DNA from: an uncultured Bacteroidia bacterium
Lineage (GTDB): Bacteria > Bacteroidota > Bacteroidia > Bacteroidales > UBA932
Length of the DNA stretch: 64,000 bases
Assembly: GCA_902774145.1 (NCBI GenBank)
Contig: CACYHC010000010.1
Location: 1-64,000, forward strand
Reading direction: 5' to 3'
Shown in pieces: positions 1 to 9,615 of the stretch (its first letter is position 1; each line of letters begins with the position of its first letter). The position numbers were made by a program, and so were the translations under genes. The notes beneath the pieces were generated by a model. It ran no database searches, was not told the DNA's origin, and saw only the letters and a list, made by a program, of their open reading frames with translations.

Positions 1-100
1 TCATAACAATACCTTTTAAAAGTTAATGAGCCGCAATAATATGTGTAAAAAACGTAAATTCTGATCAGATTTATTTTTTATACACAAATTTTTACGTTTC
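1..100. other. AT-rich gap downstream of uvrB with nested inverted repeats
   Basis: No gene is seen. The arms AAACGTAAA (49-57) and TTTACGTTT (91-99) can pair, and a near-palindrome around CTGATCAG (61-68) lies between them; TGTGTA (42-47) and TACACA (81-86) offer an alternative pairing. The stems are AT-rich, so this is only a weak candidate for a transcript end behind uvrB. Confidence 0.3.
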
Positions 101-2245
101 CTAGCCTTTCCAGACTTTGAGGTATTCCTGGAGCGCCCACATCTCGTCGCGGTAGCGGGCGGCGGCGGTGAAGTCCAGATCGGCGGCGGAGGCGTGCATC
201 CGGCGCTTGTCGTCGGCAATCAGCTTTTCGATCTGGCTGCGGTCCATCGCCCGGATGACCGGGTCCTGCAGCACGGCGGCCAGGTCCGCCCGCACCCGAC
301 CGTCCGCCCCATAGGCGGCGCCCGCTTCGCGGAGCGCAGCGTGGCCGAGGCCCACGCTGACGGTCCCCCGCCCCAGATCCGAGGGATTGGGCACATAGAC
401 CGGATTGTCATAGGAGTTGGCGGCGCTCACCCGTCCCGTCGTCCCGCCGGCCAGCCGTGCGGCAATCTCATTGTGATGCACCTCCACCTGCCGGGGCTCG
501 ATATGATGCAATTTGTTGTACTCCATCTGCTTGGCGCGCCGCCGGTCCGTCTCCCGGATGGTCTGCGCCATGGAATCCGTGATATTGTCCGCGTACATCA
601 GCACCAGCCCGTTCACATTGCGGGCCGCGCGTCCGGCCGTCTGCGTCAAGGCGCGGGTGGAACGGAGCAGGCCCTCCTTGTCGGCATCCAGAATGGCCAC
701 CAGCGACACGGAAGGGATATCCAGGCCCTCGCGCAAGAGGTTCACGCCCACCAGCACGTCAAAAAGGCCGTTCTTGAAATCCTCGATAATCTCCACCCGT
801 TCGGTGGTATCCACATCGGAGTGGATATAACGCACCCGGATACCGATTTTCGCCAGGTAATCGGTCAACTCCTCCGCCATCCGCTTGGTCAGCGTCGTGA
901 CCAGCACCCGTTCGTCCCGTTCCTCTCGCTTGCGGATTTCCTCCACCAGGTCGTCCACCTGGTTCTTGATGGGACGCACCTCGATGGGCGGGTCCAGCAG
1001 ACCTGTCGGGCGCACCAGCTGCTCCACCACCAGGCCTTCGGATTTCTGCAATTCATAATCGGCGGGCGTAGCGCTCACATAGACCTTCTGCCCGGTAATC
1101 GCTTCAAACTCTTCGAAGGTCAGCGGACGGTTGTCCGATGCGGCGGGCAGGCGGAAGCCGTATTCCACCAGCACGCTCTTGCGGGAATGGTCGCCGCCGA
1201 ACATCGCGTGCACCTGCGGCAGCGTCACGTGACTCTCGTCGATGAAAGTGATGAAATCGTCGGGGAAATAATCGATGAGGCAGAACGGGCGCTGTCCGGG
1301 TTTGCGGCCGTCGAAGTAGCGGCTGTAATTCTCGATGCCCGGGCAATAGCCCATCTCCTTGATCATCTCCAGATCGTACTCCACACGCTGCTTCAGGCGC
1401 TTGGCCTCCAGCCCCTTGCCGATAGATTCGAAATACTCGATCTGCTTCACCAGATCGTCCTGGATCTCGCTCACCGCCGCCTTGCTGCGTTCCTTCGTCG
1501 TCACGAAATTGTTCGCGGGATAAATGTTGATCTCATCCAGGGACTCGCGCCGGGCGCCCGTCGCCGGGTCCACCAGCGAAAGGGCGTCCACCTCGTCGCC
1601 GAAAAATTCGATGCGCAGCGCATCGTCGGAGCCCGCGAGGTAGATATCGACGGTATCGCCTTTGACGCGGAAAGAACCGCGCTTGAAATCGGCCTCCGTG
1701 CGGACATAGAGCGCATCCACCAACTTATAAAGCAGGCCCGTCAGGCTGCGGCGCTCCCCCCGGCGGACCGGAATGGTCTGCGCGTGGAAATCGTCGGGAT
1801 TGCCGATACCGTAGAGACAGCTCACGGACGACACGACGATAATGTCCCGGCGCCCGCTGAGCAGCGCCCCCGCGGCACTCAGCCGCAGTTTTTCAATCTG
1901 GTCGTTGATGCTCAGGTCCTTCTCGATATAGGTATCCGTATTGGGCAGGTAGGCCTCGGGCTGGTAGTAATCATAGTAGGAGACGAAATACTCCACCGCA
2001 TTGCCCGGGAAGAAGGACTTGAATTCACCGTAGAGTTGCGCCGCCAGCGTCTTGTTGTGGCTCAGCACCAGGGCCGGCCGCTGCAGGCGCTCGATGACAT
2101 TCGCCATCGTAAAGGTCTTGCCGGAACCCGTCACGCCCAGCAGGGTGACATCACTCACGCCGCCCGAAAGCGCCTGGCAAAGTTCCTCGATGGCCTGCGG
2201 CTGGTCGCCGGAAGGCTTGTATTCGGATTCCAGATGAAACTTCAT
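101..2245 (-). CDS. uvrB: UvrABC excinuclease subunit B
   Basis: UvrB is the damage-verifying helicase-like subunit of nucleotide excision repair; it is loaded by UvrA and positions UvrC for incision. The 714-residue protein starts [19 protein letters not shown], has Walker A GVTGSGKT (about residues 37-44), the beta-hairpin motif [12 protein letters not shown] (about 90-101) that inserts between DNA strands, the helicase motif DESH, and a C-terminal UVR domain that would contact UvrC. The ATG at 2245 is chosen because it gives the family N-terminus and overlaps the rel stop by 4 bp (ATGA); a longer open frame upstream lies inside rel and has no UvrB similarity. It is the last gene of the rpsA-to-uvrB chain. 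Confidence 0.97.
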   Translation of the reverse strand: MKFHLESEYKPSGDQPQAIEELCQALSGGVSDVTLLGVTGSGKTFTMANVIERLQRPALVLSHNKTLAAQLYGEFKSFFPGNAVEYFVSYYDYYQPEAYLPNTDTYIEKDLSINDQIEKLRLSAAGALLSGRRDIIVVSSVSCLYGIGNPDDFHAQTIPVRRGERRSLTGLLYKLVDALYVRTEADFKRGSFRVKGDTVDIYLAGSDDALRIEFFGDEVDALSLVDPATGARRESLDEINIYPANNFVTTKERSKAAVSEIQDDLVKQIEYFESIGKGLEAKRLKQRVEYDLEMIKEMGYCPGIENYSRYFDGRKPGQRPFCLIDYFPDDFITFIDESHVTLPQVHAMFGGDHSRKSVLVEYGFRLPAASDNRPLTFEEFEAITGQKVYVSATPADYELQKSEGLVVEQLVRPTGLLDPPIEVRPIKNQVDDLVEEIRKREERDERVLVTTLTKRMAEELTDYLAKIGIRVRYIHSDVDTTERVEIIEDFKNGLFDVLVGVNLLREGLDIPSVSLVAILDADKEGLLRSTRALTQTAGRAARNVNGLVLMYADNITDSMAQTIRETDRRRAKQMEYNKLHHIEPRQVEVHHNEIAARLAGGTTGRVSAANSYDNPVYVPNPSDLGRGTVSVGLGHAALREAGAAYGADGRVRADLAAVLQDPVIRAMDRSQIEKLIADDKRRMHASAADLDFTAAARYRDEMWALQEYLKVWKG

Positions 2246-4335
2246 ACGCGTTTCACCTTTTCCACCTGCCGCAGCGCCGATATGCGGGAAATCACCTTGT
2301 CCAGTTCCATGTTCGAAGGCACCAGCAGCCGGATGGCTATCTCGAAGGTCCCGCCGCGACGGTTGGGATTCACATTGAAGGAACGCAGCGACACCTTGAA
2401 CTGTCCGATCACTTCCATAATGTCCGCGAGGGCGGCATTGTCGCTGTCCGCGCTCACCATCAGCGTACACTGGAAGTTCCCCGACGCAGCGCTGTCCTGC
2501 CAAACCACCCGCTGAATGCGGTAAGGATAGCGTTCCAGCAGGCGCGTGGCATTGGGACAGGACATCCGGTGAATCTTGATGCCCTCCGTCCGCGTCACGA
2601 AGCCGAAGACATCGTCGCCATAGACGGGATTGCAGCAATGCGCCATTTTATAGTCGATCCCCTTCACGTCGCGGGCGCCGAGCACCAGGATATCGTCCGA
2701 CCCGCCCTGCAGCGCGGAAGGCAGCGTGGGGGTCTTCGGCCCCTCCTCCACCGCTTCCGTACGCTCTTGCGCAGAAAGGATAAAACTCTTTATCTCATTG
2801 ACATCCAGCTCTCCTTCGGCGATAGCGGCCATCATCGCCATCTGCGTGGGATACTTGCGCTGCTTCATCAGCGCCGTGCGCATCTCGTCGGAAAATTCCA
2901 GTTTCCAGTTCTTCAGGCGCCGCTCCAGGAGTTCCCTGCCGTCGGCGGCTTTCTTGCGCTCCTCGGCATCCAGCTCCTGCTTGATTTTGGATTTCGCCTT
3001 CGACGTAACGACCCAGCCCAGCCAGTCCTTTCCGGGCTTCTGGTTCTTGGACGAGAGGATTTCGACGACATCGCCGGTCTTGAGCTTTTCGCGTAGGGTC
3101 ACCTGCTTCCCGTTGATGCGTCCGCCGATGCAGCGGCAGCCCAGACCGCTGTGAATAGAAAAGGCAAAATCGAGCACCGATGCCCCTTCGCGCAGGATTT
3201 TCAGCTCGCCGCTGGGGGTAAAGACAAAAATTTCGCCGACGGGAGCGCCAGGCAACGCGTCCGGCTCCAACTCCTCTAACGGATGCTCCAGGCGGTAACG
3301 CACGGTCGCCAGCCAAGCGTCGAGCGTCTTCTGCCCCTTCACGCCCTTGTAGGACCAGTGCGAGGCCAGGCCGTTCTCGGCGATATCGTCCATCCGCTTC
3401 GTGCGGATCTGCACCTCGATGAAGTTTCCCTGCTTGTTCTTGACCGTAATGTGCAGGGACTCGTAGCCATTGGGCTTGGGGTTGGTCAGCCAGTCGCGCA
3501 GGCGCGTCGTGTCCGGCTCGTATTCCTCGGTCACATAAGAATAGACCTTCCAGCAGAGGTCCAGTTCCTTTTCCCGGCTTTCCTCGCAGTCGATGATGAA
3601 GCGCATCGCAAACACGTCATAGACGCCCTCGAAAGGCACACCCTGCGCCTTCATCTTGCGGTAAATCGAGTAGGCCGTCTTGGTCCGGACCTTCAGTGTG
3701 TACCGGATGCCCAGCGCCGAGAGCTTCTGTGCCAGCGGCTGCACGAACTCCCGCGAGAGCCGTTCCCGGTCCGCTTCCGTAGCCTTCAACTTATTGGTAA
3801 TGGCGCGCCAGGACTGCGGGTCCGTATAACGGAACCAGATGTCCTCCAGTTCGCTCTTGATGTTATAGAGCCCCAGCTGATGCGCCAACGGGATATACAG
3901 GAGCAGGGTTTCGAGCAGTTTCTGCTCCCGCGCCACCTTGGAGAACAGCGACAGGTTCCGCATAATCTCCAGCCGGTCGGCAATCTTGATGACCGTCGTC
4001 CGCGGGTCCGGCGAGCAGCGCACAATCAGGCGTTTGTAATTCTCCGCCTCGAGCTGCGTATCCTTCGGGCGGATGGAAGAAATCATATTCAGCCCCTCGG
4101 CGAGCACGCGCACTTCCTGCGGAAAGGCGGAAAGGTCCGCTTCGGGGTGCTTCCGGCTGGCTTCGTGCAGGTAAATGGCGGCCAGGCAGTCGTCCCCGAG
4201 GCCGATTTCCTCCGCGACGATTTCCGCCACCGCGTCCGGGTGCTCGATAAACGGATGCCCGTTGCCCCGGACCTCGTCTTTCAGGGCTTCCAGCGCAAAG
4301 GCGCGCGCTTCACTGACCAGCGGACTGAGCGTCAT
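2242..4335 (-). CDS. rel: RelA/SpoT-family (p)ppGpp synthetase with degenerate hydrolase site
   Basis: A long RelA/SpoT homologue of 697 residues: N-terminal HD hydrolase-like domain, synthetase domain (motifs [15 protein letters not shown] and [14 protein letters not shown]), TGS domain ([15 protein letters not shown] onward) and a C-terminal ACT domain. The synthetase half looks intact. In the hydrolase half H32 is kept but the HD pair reads H57-E58, the following catalytic ED pair is lost (the stretch reads ASRKHPE), and ADRLHN has become ADRLEI (D120 kept, the Asn position is Ile). I infer a protein that makes (p)ppGpp but hydrolyses it poorly or not at all; a second Rel-type enzyme would be expected elsewhere in the genome. 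It overlaps mltG and uvrB by 4 bp each. Confidence 0.93.
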   Translation of the reverse strand: MTLSPLVSEARAFALEALKDEVRGNGHPFIEHPDAVAEIVAEEIGLGDDCLAAIYLHEASRKHPEADLSAFPQEVRVLAEGLNMISSIRPKDTQLEAENYKRLIVRCSPDPRTTVIKIADRLEIMRNLSLFSKVAREQKLLETLLLYIPLAHQLGLYNIKSELEDIWFRYTDPQSWRAITNKLKATEADRERLSREFVQPLAQKLSALGIRYTLKVRTKTAYSIYRKMKAQGVPFEGVYDVFAMRFIIDCEESREKELDLCWKVYSYVTEEYEPDTTRLRDWLTNPKPNGYESLHITVKNKQGNFIEVQIRTKRMDDIAENGLASHWSYKGVKGQKTLDAWLATVRYRLEHPLEELEPDALPGAPVGEIFVFTPSGELKILREGASVLDFAFSIHSGLGCRCIGGRINGKQVTLREKLKTGDVVEILSSKNQKPGKDWLGWVVTSKAKSKIKQELDAEERKKAADGRELLERRLKNWKLEFSDEMRTALMKQRKYPTQMAMMAAIAEGELDVNEIKSFILSAQERTEAVEEGPKTPTLPSALQGGSDDILVLGARDVKGIDYKMAHCCNPVYGDDVFGFVTRTEGIKIHRMSCPNATRLLERYPYRIQRVVWQDSAASGNFQCTLMVSADSDNAALADIMEVIGQFKVSLRSFNVNPNRRGGTFEIAIRLLVPSNMELDKVISRISALRQVEKVKRV

Positions 4336-5369
4336 ACCGCAGCCTTTTTCTTTTCGGCGGCGCGCTTGTTCAGCGCCCGCTGGAATTCTCCCGCATTGCG
4401 CAGGTGCTCACTGTAGGTAGCGGCGAAGCGGTGGGTGCCGTTGAAGGAGGGATCGGCGCAGAAATAGAGGTTGCCGTTCCCGCGGTCCGGATGCAGCACC
4501 GCTTCGAGACAGGCGCGCGTCGGCACACAGATCGGTCCCGGCGGCAGCCCGGCATAGACATAGGTATTGTAGGGCGAATCGATGGTCAGGTGCCGCAGCA
4601 GGATGCGGTTCATCGTATAACCGTGGCAAAAGGCGACCGTCGGGTCCGCCTGCAACTTCATGCCGCGGTCCAGGCGGTTCAGGTACACCCCGGCGATTTT
4701 CGGGAATTCCGGTTCGTAGTTCGACTCCCCCTTCACGATGGACGCAACGACGGTCGCCTCGTGCCGCGTCAGCCCCTGGGCGGCGGCCAGCGCAAGGTTT
4801 TCCGGCGTCCAGAATGCATCTACGGCCTTTTTCTGCCGTTCGAGGATTTTCTCGGCGCTGTCCGTCCAATACATTTCATAGGTATCGGGCATAAAGAGCG
4901 AAAAGAGGGTCGCGCTCGTCGCGCCGAGTCGGGCAAGCAGCGCCTCATCCGCAAATGCGGCCATCACCGTCGCGGAATCCACCATCATCTGGCGGCTGAT
5001 TTTGCGGGCGATGTCGCAGGGGCGGCGAAGGGTTCCCGAAAGCACCAGCTTCACCGGCGTCTGCCAGCCGTGCCGCAGCATCCGCGCCACATACACGCTG
5101 GGCGCCCTTCCGCCGATGCGGTAATGCCCGGGCTGCATCTGCGTTTCCAGCTCGTAATTCGCAAACACGCGCTCCAGCCGCTTCGGATGCTTGATTTTCG
5201 TCTGCGCGGCGATGGAATCGATCACCGACTGCGGGCTGTCGCCGGGACGGACATACAGTTCCGCCGGTCCTTCAAAATTGCTGACGCGGTTGTCCAGCAG
5301 CCACATCACGGCGAAGAACACCGTCAATGCGGCCACCAGCGCGAAGGTGCCGAGAATCAGTCTCTTCAT
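4332..5369 (-). CDS. mltG: Endolytic peptidoglycan transglycosylase MltG (YceG family)
   Basis: MltG is a membrane-anchored endolytic murein transglycosylase that cuts nascent glycan strands and so acts as a chain terminator. The 345-residue protein has one N-terminal membrane segment (about 5-25), a LysM-like region (LYVRPGDSPQSVIDSI), and the YceG core with ASIVKGESNYEPEFPKIAG, in which E215 aligns with the catalytic Glu of the family, followed by LNRLDRGMKLQADPTV and SPYNTYVYAGLPPGPI. The Lys-rich C-terminus (KKKAAV) is unremarkable. Both neighbours overlap by 4 bp, so translation is probably coupled with the GH73 glucosaminidase upstream and rel downstream. Confidence 0.95.
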   Translation of the reverse strand: MKRLILGTFALVAALTVFFAVMWLLDNRVSNFEGPAELYVRPGDSPQSVIDSIAAQTKIKHPKRLERVFANYELETQMQPGHYRIGGRAPSVYVARMLRHGWQTPVKLVLSGTLRRPCDIARKISRQMMVDSATVMAAFADEALLARLGATSATLFSLFMPDTYEMYWTDSAEKILERQKKAVDAFWTPENLALAAAQGLTRHEATVVASIVKGESNYEPEFPKIAGVYLNRLDRGMKLQADPTVAFCHGYTMNRILLRHLTIDSPYNTYVYAGLPPGPICVPTRACLEAVLHPDRGNGNLYFCADPSFNGTHRFAATYSEHLRNAGEFQRALNKRAAEKKKAAV

Positions 5370-6196
5370 CGGCGGGCCTTCTTTCTGCGGGAGAGGTAAA
5401 CGAGGGTGCCGGGTGCCGGTTCGTCCGCGCCGAGTTCCTTGTTGAGCGCGCGCAGCTCCCAGCCGAAGAGGTTATAGGCCTGTGCGATGGAATCGAAGGT
5501 CTCGCCCGGAAGGGCCCGCAGGCAAAGGGCGCCGTCCTGCCGGAAGGTGCGGCTGCCGGGGCTGAAGGCGAATTCCTCAGCGTAAACGCTCCGCTGTTGC
5601 GGCTGGGCCGGAGCGGCTTCGGCCCAGACCCCGGCGGGCGTCACGCCTGCACTTTCCTGCGTAGCGGAAACCGGCGCCTGGGCCTCAGTTTCAGCGTTTT
5701 GCGGCAGGTCGAAGCGGTGCAGCTCGTAGCGGTCAATCAGGTCCACCAGCTGCCGGGCGTACTTGCGCGACGTGGCGTAGCCGCATTCCTGCAGGCCTTC
5801 CGCCCAGCCCTGATAATCGGTCTTCTCCAGCGAAAACAGGTTCGCATACCGGCGGCCGTAGCGTAGAAAGTCCGTATGGTCGGCGTAGGAATCGGCGGCC
5901 TTGGCATAGACGCGGAAACAGTCGTCCTTGGCGTCGTCGTCCTTGTAGATGCGCGCCCCCTGCCAGTCGTTGTGGCATTTGATGCCGAAATGGTTGCGCC
6001 CCTGCACGGCCAGCACGGAATTGCCGCAGTCGGACTCCAGCAGCGCCTGGGCCAGCGTAATGCTCGCCGGGATGCCGCTGCGCTGCATCTCGCTCACCGC
6101 AATCGCGGAATATTCAGCAATATACGCCTCCGGTGTGATGCGCACGGCAGGCGTCTCCGCCGCCATCGCGCCCAAGAGAAACAAAGTCAGTATCAT
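5366..6196 (-). CDS. GH73-type N-acetylglucosaminidase with C-terminal LysM
   Basis: Secreted peptidoglycan hydrolase of the mannosyl-glycoprotein endo-beta-N-acetylglucosaminidase family (FlgJ/LytG-like). From the chosen ATG the 276-residue protein has a short signal sequence (MILTLFLLGAMAAE), the catalytic region ITLAQALLESDCGNS with the likely catalytic Glu at about residue 54, and NHFGIKCHNDW. A Gln/Ala-rich linker leads to a LysM module (about 228-270: LPGETFDSIAQAYNL) that should bind glycan. The open frame extends about 100 codons upstream into rnz, but that part is out of character; start 6196 (or GTG 6199) places the signal peptide correctly. It overlaps mltG by 4 bp. Confidence 0.88.
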   Translation of the reverse strand: MILTLFLLGAMAAETPAVRITPEAYIAEYSAIAVSEMQRSGIPASITLAQALLESDCGNSVLAVQGRNHFGIKCHNDWQGARIYKDDDAKDDCFRVYAKAADSYADHTDFLRYGRRYANLFSLEKTDYQGWAEGLQECGYATSRKYARQLVDLIDRYELHRFDLPQNAETEAQAPVSATQESAGVTPAGVWAEAAPAQPQQRSVYAEEFAFSPGSRTFRQDGALCLRALPGETFDSIAQAYNLFGWELRALNKELGADEPAPGTLVYLSRRKKARR

Positions 6197-6213
6197 CACA
6201 AGTGCGAAGATAC

Positions 6214-7014
6214 CTAAAATTCGTAAATATCCATATCCCCGACCGCGGAAGTCTCCGGAAAAATTGCACGGCACTCGGCCAGGTAGCCCTCGAAATCGCG
6301 GATGCGGCTCGAATAGTGGCCGACGAGCAGTTTTTCCGCACCGGCTTCGAGCGCGGCACGGGCGGCATCGGCGGTCGTGGAATGATAGCGCTCCTGCGCC
6401 TTGTCCTGCATTTCGACGGGATAGGTCGCTTCGTGGTAGAGCACGCGCACCCCTTTGATATACTGCGAGAGCGCGGGGAACGGACGGGTGTCGGAGCAAT
6501 AGGCGTACGACGACGGGCGGAAGAGCGGGTCGGCGGCCTTGCGCGCACCGTACAGCTCATCGAAGCGGAAACCGAAGGCCTCGATCTTGTGGTCGAGCGG
6601 AAAGGCGCTCACGCGGACGTTCTTCGTGCGGAACAGCTCCTCGCAGTCCGTCATTTCCAACGGGTGGTGCACCAGCTCGAAGCCCAGGCCCTCGCCGTGC
6701 CAGGCCAGGAAAAAGCGGATGTGATTGGCGAACGCGGCCGGCGCATAAATGTCCAGCGGGGCTTTGCGCCCGAGCATCCCCATGGTCGAGAGCAGCGGGA
6801 ATACACCGAAGATATGGTCGCCGTGGATGTGACTGATGAACAGCGCCGACAGCTTGACGATCGAAAGGTGCGCGCGGCGCATCTGCTGCTGCGCCCCCTC
6901 GCCGCAATCCAACAAAAACAAGCGCCCATACACTTGTAGCATCTGGGCGCTTGGATTTCTGTCAGATACGGGCATGGCCGAAGCCGAGCCCAGAACCGTC
7001 AGGCGGAAACTCAT
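6214..7014 (-). CDS. rnz: Ribonuclease Z
   Basis: tRNA 3'-processing endonuclease of the metallo-beta-lactamase fold (ElaC). The 266-residue protein has the zinc motif SHIHGDHIFG (H62, H64, D66, H67), an N-terminal LTVLGSASAMP strand, a later HEATYP motif and GHYSSR near the C-terminus. Substrates would be tRNA precursors without an encoded CCA, such as the tRNA-Ser in this window. The start overlaps the rpsA stop by 4 bp (ATGA); the GH73 gene follows after 17 nt. It is shorter than the roughly 305-residue enzymes but has all core motifs. Confidence 0.95.
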   Translation of the reverse strand: MSFRLTVLGSASAMPVSDRNPSAQMLQVYGRLFLLDCGEGAQQQMRRAHLSIVKLSALFISHIHGDHIFGVFPLLSTMGMLGRKAPLDIYAPAAFANHIRFFLAWHGEGLGFELVHHPLEMTDCEELFRTKNVRVSAFPLDHKIEAFGFRFDELYGARKAADPLFRPSSYAYCSDTRPFPALSQYIKGVRVLYHEATYPVEMQDKAQERYHSTTADAARAALEAGAEKLLVGHYSSRIRDFEGYLAECRAIFPETSAVGDMDIYEF

Positions 7015-8801
7015 TTAGACTCTTTCCCCTCGAGCTGGGCCTTGAGAGCGGCCAGCGCGTCGATGTCGCCGAGCGTGGTCTTTTCCACGTTGGAGTTGAC
7101 CTTCTTGACGGCCTTCTTGGTGTTCTCCGCTTCGGCGGCCGCGGCCTTCACCTTCACCTCGGAGTAGGTCCTGAGGTGGCTGAGGAGGATGCGGCGGGTG
7201 CTGCGGCGCAGTTCCACCACCTTGAAGTCGAGGGTCTCGCCGACCACGGCCTGCTTGCCGTCTTCCTTGACGAGTTCGCGCGGGAAAGCGAAGCCTTCCA
7301 CCTCACCGTCGAGGGTGATGCTGGCGCCCTTGTCATTGATGGAAGCGATGGTACCCTGCACGGTGGAACCGACGGGATACTTGGCCTCTACCTCGTCCCA
7401 AGGGTTCGGGGTGAGCTGCTTGCGGCCGAGGCTGAGCTTGTGGTTCGCCTCGTCGAACTCGAGCACCTGGACATCGATGACGTCGCCGGGAGCAACCATC
7501 TCCGAAGGATGCTTGATCTTGTTCCAGCTGAGGTCGCTGATGTGCACCAGACCCTCGACGCCGTCCTCCAGCTCGGCGAACACGCCGAAGTTGGTGATGT
7601 TGCGGACCGTAGCCTTCTGGGTGCTGCCGACGGGATACTTCTCGCGGATGTTCTCCCAAGGGTTCTCGGTGAGCTGCTTGATACCGAGGGAAATCTTGCG
7701 GGCCACGCGGTCGATTGCCAGGATCTGGGTCTCGATCTCGTCACCGACCTTGAGGAATTCCTGCGCGGAGTGGAGCCTCGGGGACCAGGACATCTCGGAC
7801 ACGTGCACGAGACCCTCGACACCGGGGGTAATTTCCACGAAGGCGCCGTAATCGGCGATGAGGATGACCTTGCCCTTGACGCGGTCGCCGACCTTGAGGT
7901 TCGGATCGAGGTTGTCCCAAGGGTGCGGGGTCAGCTGCTTGAGGCCGAGCGCGATGCGCTTCTGCTGCTCGTTGAAGTCGAGCACCACGACCTTGATCTT
8001 CTCGTCCAGGGAGACAATCTCCTCGGGATGATTGATGCGGCCCCAGGAGAGGTCGGTAATGTGGATGAGACCGTCGATACCGCCGAGGTCCACGAACACG
8101 CCGTAGTTGGTGATGTTCTTGACCACACCCTCGAGCACCTGGCCCTTTTCGAGCTTGCTGATGAGTTCGGCGCGGCGGGCTTCCTGTTCGGCCTCCAGAA
8201 GGGCCTTGTGGGAAACGACCACATTGCGGAATTCCTGGTTGATCTTGACGATCTTGAAATCTATGGTTTGATTCACATAGGCGTCATAGTCGCGGATGGG
8301 CTTGATGTCGATCTGGGAACCGGGCAGGAACGCCTCGATGCCGAACACGTCGACGATCATACCGCCCTTCGTGCGGGTCTTGACGAAGCCCTTGACGATT
8401 TCGTCGTTGTTGAACGCCTCGTTCACGCGGTCCCAGGACTTGAGTGCGCGGGCCTTCTTGTGGGAAATGACGAGCTGGCCTTTCTTGTCTTCGGCGGACT
8501 CGACATACACTTCCACCTTGTCACCGACCTTCAGGTCAGCGTTGTAGCGGAAATCCGTAGCGGGGATGACACCTTCGCTCTTGCCGCCGATGGTCACGAC
8601 GACTTCGCGCTTGTTGATGGCGGTCACCTCACCCTCGACGACTTCGTTCTCGACGACCTTCGAAAGGGTCTTGTCGTACGCGGCTTCGATTTCAGCCTTT
8701 TGTGCGCCACCGTAAACGTCGGACTGCTCAAAGGCATCCCAGTTGAAATCCTCGGGAGCGACCGAAGCGTTCAGGGGCAGTTTGTTCTGATTTTCTTCCA
8801 T
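7011..8801 (-). CDS. rpsA: 30S ribosomal protein S1
   Basis: Ribosomal protein S1 binds mRNA leaders and brings them to the 30S subunit. The 596-residue acidic protein contains six S1 (OB-fold) repeats, each seen as V.G.V....YGVFV.L...EGL.H.SDLSW or a variant: begins at about VVEGEVTAINK, IVKGFVKTRTK, VLEGVVKNITN, RVKGKVILIAD, TQKATVRNITN and TVQGTIASIND. Repeats 3-5 are best conserved and are joined by the recurring QLTPHPWDN/QLTENPWEN linker. It heads the minus-strand chain to uvrB and is driven by its own promoter at 8879-8909. Confidence 0.97.
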   Translation of the reverse strand: MEENQNKLPLNASVAPEDFNWDAFEQSDVYGGAQKAEIEAAYDKTLSKVVENEVVEGEVTAINKREVVVTIGGKSEGVIPATDFRYNADLKVGDKVEVYVESAEDKKGQLVISHKKARALKSWDRVNEAFNNDEIVKGFVKTRTKGGMIVDVFGIEAFLPGSQIDIKPIRDYDAYVNQTIDFKIVKINQEFRNVVVSHKALLEAEQEARRAELISKLEKGQVLEGVVKNITNYGVFVDLGGIDGLIHITDLSWGRINHPEEIVSLDEKIKVVVLDFNEQQKRIALGLKQLTPHPWDNLDPNLKVGDRVKGKVILIADYGAFVEITPGVEGLVHVSEMSWSPRLHSAQEFLKVGDEIETQILAIDRVARKISLGIKQLTENPWENIREKYPVGSTQKATVRNITNFGVFAELEDGVEGLVHISDLSWNKIKHPSEMVAPGDVIDVQVLEFDEANHKLSLGRKQLTPNPWDEVEAKYPVGSTVQGTIASINDKGASITLDGEVEGFAFPRELVKEDGKQAVVGETLDFKVVELRRSTRRILLSHLRTYSEVKVKAAAAEAENTKKAVKKVNSNVEKTTLGDIDALAALKAQLEGKESK

Positions 8802-8851
8802 TGTAGTTAAAGGTTTGAAAATTAGTTGTTAAACATTATGTTTTGTGCCGC

Positions 8852-8867
8852 TCCGGGCACGCCCGGA
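8852..8867 (-). promoter_or_regulatory. Hairpin in the rpsA 5' leader
   Basis: TCCGGGC (8852-8858) and GCCCGGA (8861-8867) form a perfect inverted repeat separated by 2 nt. It lies a few nucleotides inside the predicted rpsA transcript, followed by about 50 nt of AT-rich, apparently unstructured leader before the ATG. There is no U-tract, so it is not a simple terminator. It could stabilise the mRNA 5' end or serve S1 autoregulation; that role is inference. Confidence 0.5.
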
Positions 8868-8878
8868 ATTTTGGCGCG

Positions 8879-8909
8879 CAAAGATAGTCATTTTTTGCGG
8901 AAAACCAAA
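8879..8909 (-). promoter_or_regulatory. Bacteroidota-type promoter of rpsA
   Basis: On the minus strand TTTG (8909-8906) is followed after exactly 19 nt by TATCTTTG (8886-8879). This matches the known Bacteroidota sigma-ABfr pattern TTTG - 19 nt - TAnnTTTG. Predicted transcription start is about 8872-8875, giving a leader of about 70 nt. It lies directly behind the recR stop codon. Confidence 0.8.
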
Positions 8910-8918
8910 AATTGACGA

Positions 8919-9530
8919 TTACGGATTAAATGGCTGACGGGCCTGGAGGGAGCGGCCGAGCGTAAGGGAATCGGCGTATTCCAGACCATCGCCGAAACCC
9001 AGACCGCGGGCCAGCGTCGTGATGCGGACGCCCTCGCCGGCAATGCGCCGGTACAGGTAAAACGCGGTCGTCTCGCCCTCCACATCGCCGCTCAGCGCAA
9101 AGATCACCTCGCAGGCGCCGAGCGCCTTCACGCGCTCCTCGAGCGACGCGATTTCCAGGTCCGAAGGGCCCACCCCGTCGATGGGGGAAATAATACCGCC
9201 AAGTACGTGATACACACCGTGATACTGCCCCGTCTCCTCGATGCTCAGCACATCGCGGACGCTCTCCACCACGCAAATCGTATGCGTGTCCCGCCGGGTA
9301 TCGGCGCAGATGGGACAGCGGTCGCCGTCGCAGACCATATGGCAGGTCTTGCAATAGTGCACATCGGTAGCCAGACGGCCGATGGCTTCGGCGAAACGGG
9401 AGACATTTTCCGCCGGCTGATGCAGCAGGTGCAGGGCCAGCCGCAGCGCACTGCGCGAACCGACCCCGGGAAGGGATGCGATGGCCTCCACCGCATCACC
9501 GAGCGCACGGGATGGAAAATTCTCCTTCAT
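8919..9530 (-). CDS. recR: Recombination protein RecR
   Basis: RecR works with RecO/RecF in loading RecA at gapped DNA. The 203-residue protein has the N-terminal helix-hairpin-helix (LPGVGSRSALRLALHLL), a four-Cys zinc motif (C60, C63, C72, C75 in CKTCHMVCDGDRCPIC) and a TOPRIM domain (ICVVESVRDVLSIEETG ... HVLGGIISPIDGVGP). The ATG at 9530 is preferred; a TTG at 9551 in the same frame would add seven residues but lies on the predicted -7 box. Convergence with nothing downstream: the rpsA promoter follows at once. Confidence 0.95.
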   Translation of the reverse strand: MKENFPSRALGDAVEAIASLPGVGSRSALRLALHLLHQPAENVSRFAEAIGRLATDVHYCKTCHMVCDGDRCPICADTRRDTHTICVVESVRDVLSIEETGQYHGVYHVLGGIISPIDGVGPSDLEIASLEERVKALGACEVIFALSGDVEGETTAFYLYRRIAGEGVRITTLARGLGFGDGLEYADSLTLGRSLQARQPFNP

Positions 9531-9548
9531 CAGCGAGTTTTTGCTTTG

Positions 9549-9556
9549 CAAATATA
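9549..9556 (-). promoter_or_regulatory. -7 box upstream of recR
   Basis: TATATTTG on the minus strand, 18 nt before the chosen recR ATG. No good TTTG lies 19 nt upstream, so only the -7 element is supported. It sits in the same short divergent gap as the corA box. Confidence 0.55.
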
Positions 9557-9577
9557 TGAACTTTTGCGATAAATGCC

Positions 9578-9585
9578 TATATTTG
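9578..9585 (+). promoter_or_regulatory. -7 box upstream of the corA-like gene
   Basis: TATATTTG on the plus strand 30 nt before the ATG at 9616. The -33 element is not convincing. A purine-rich ribosome-binding sequence (AAAAGAGGCGGG) precedes the ATG. Confidence 0.55.
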
Positions 9586-9615
9586 CAGGCTGAGACCTTC
9601 TAAAAAAGAGGCGGG

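Noticed and set aside
194..2515. Long plus-strand open frame (773 codons) opposite uvrB
   Set aside because: It mirrors the codon structure of uvrB, has a low-complexity His/Arg/Gln-rich translation and no recognisable domain.
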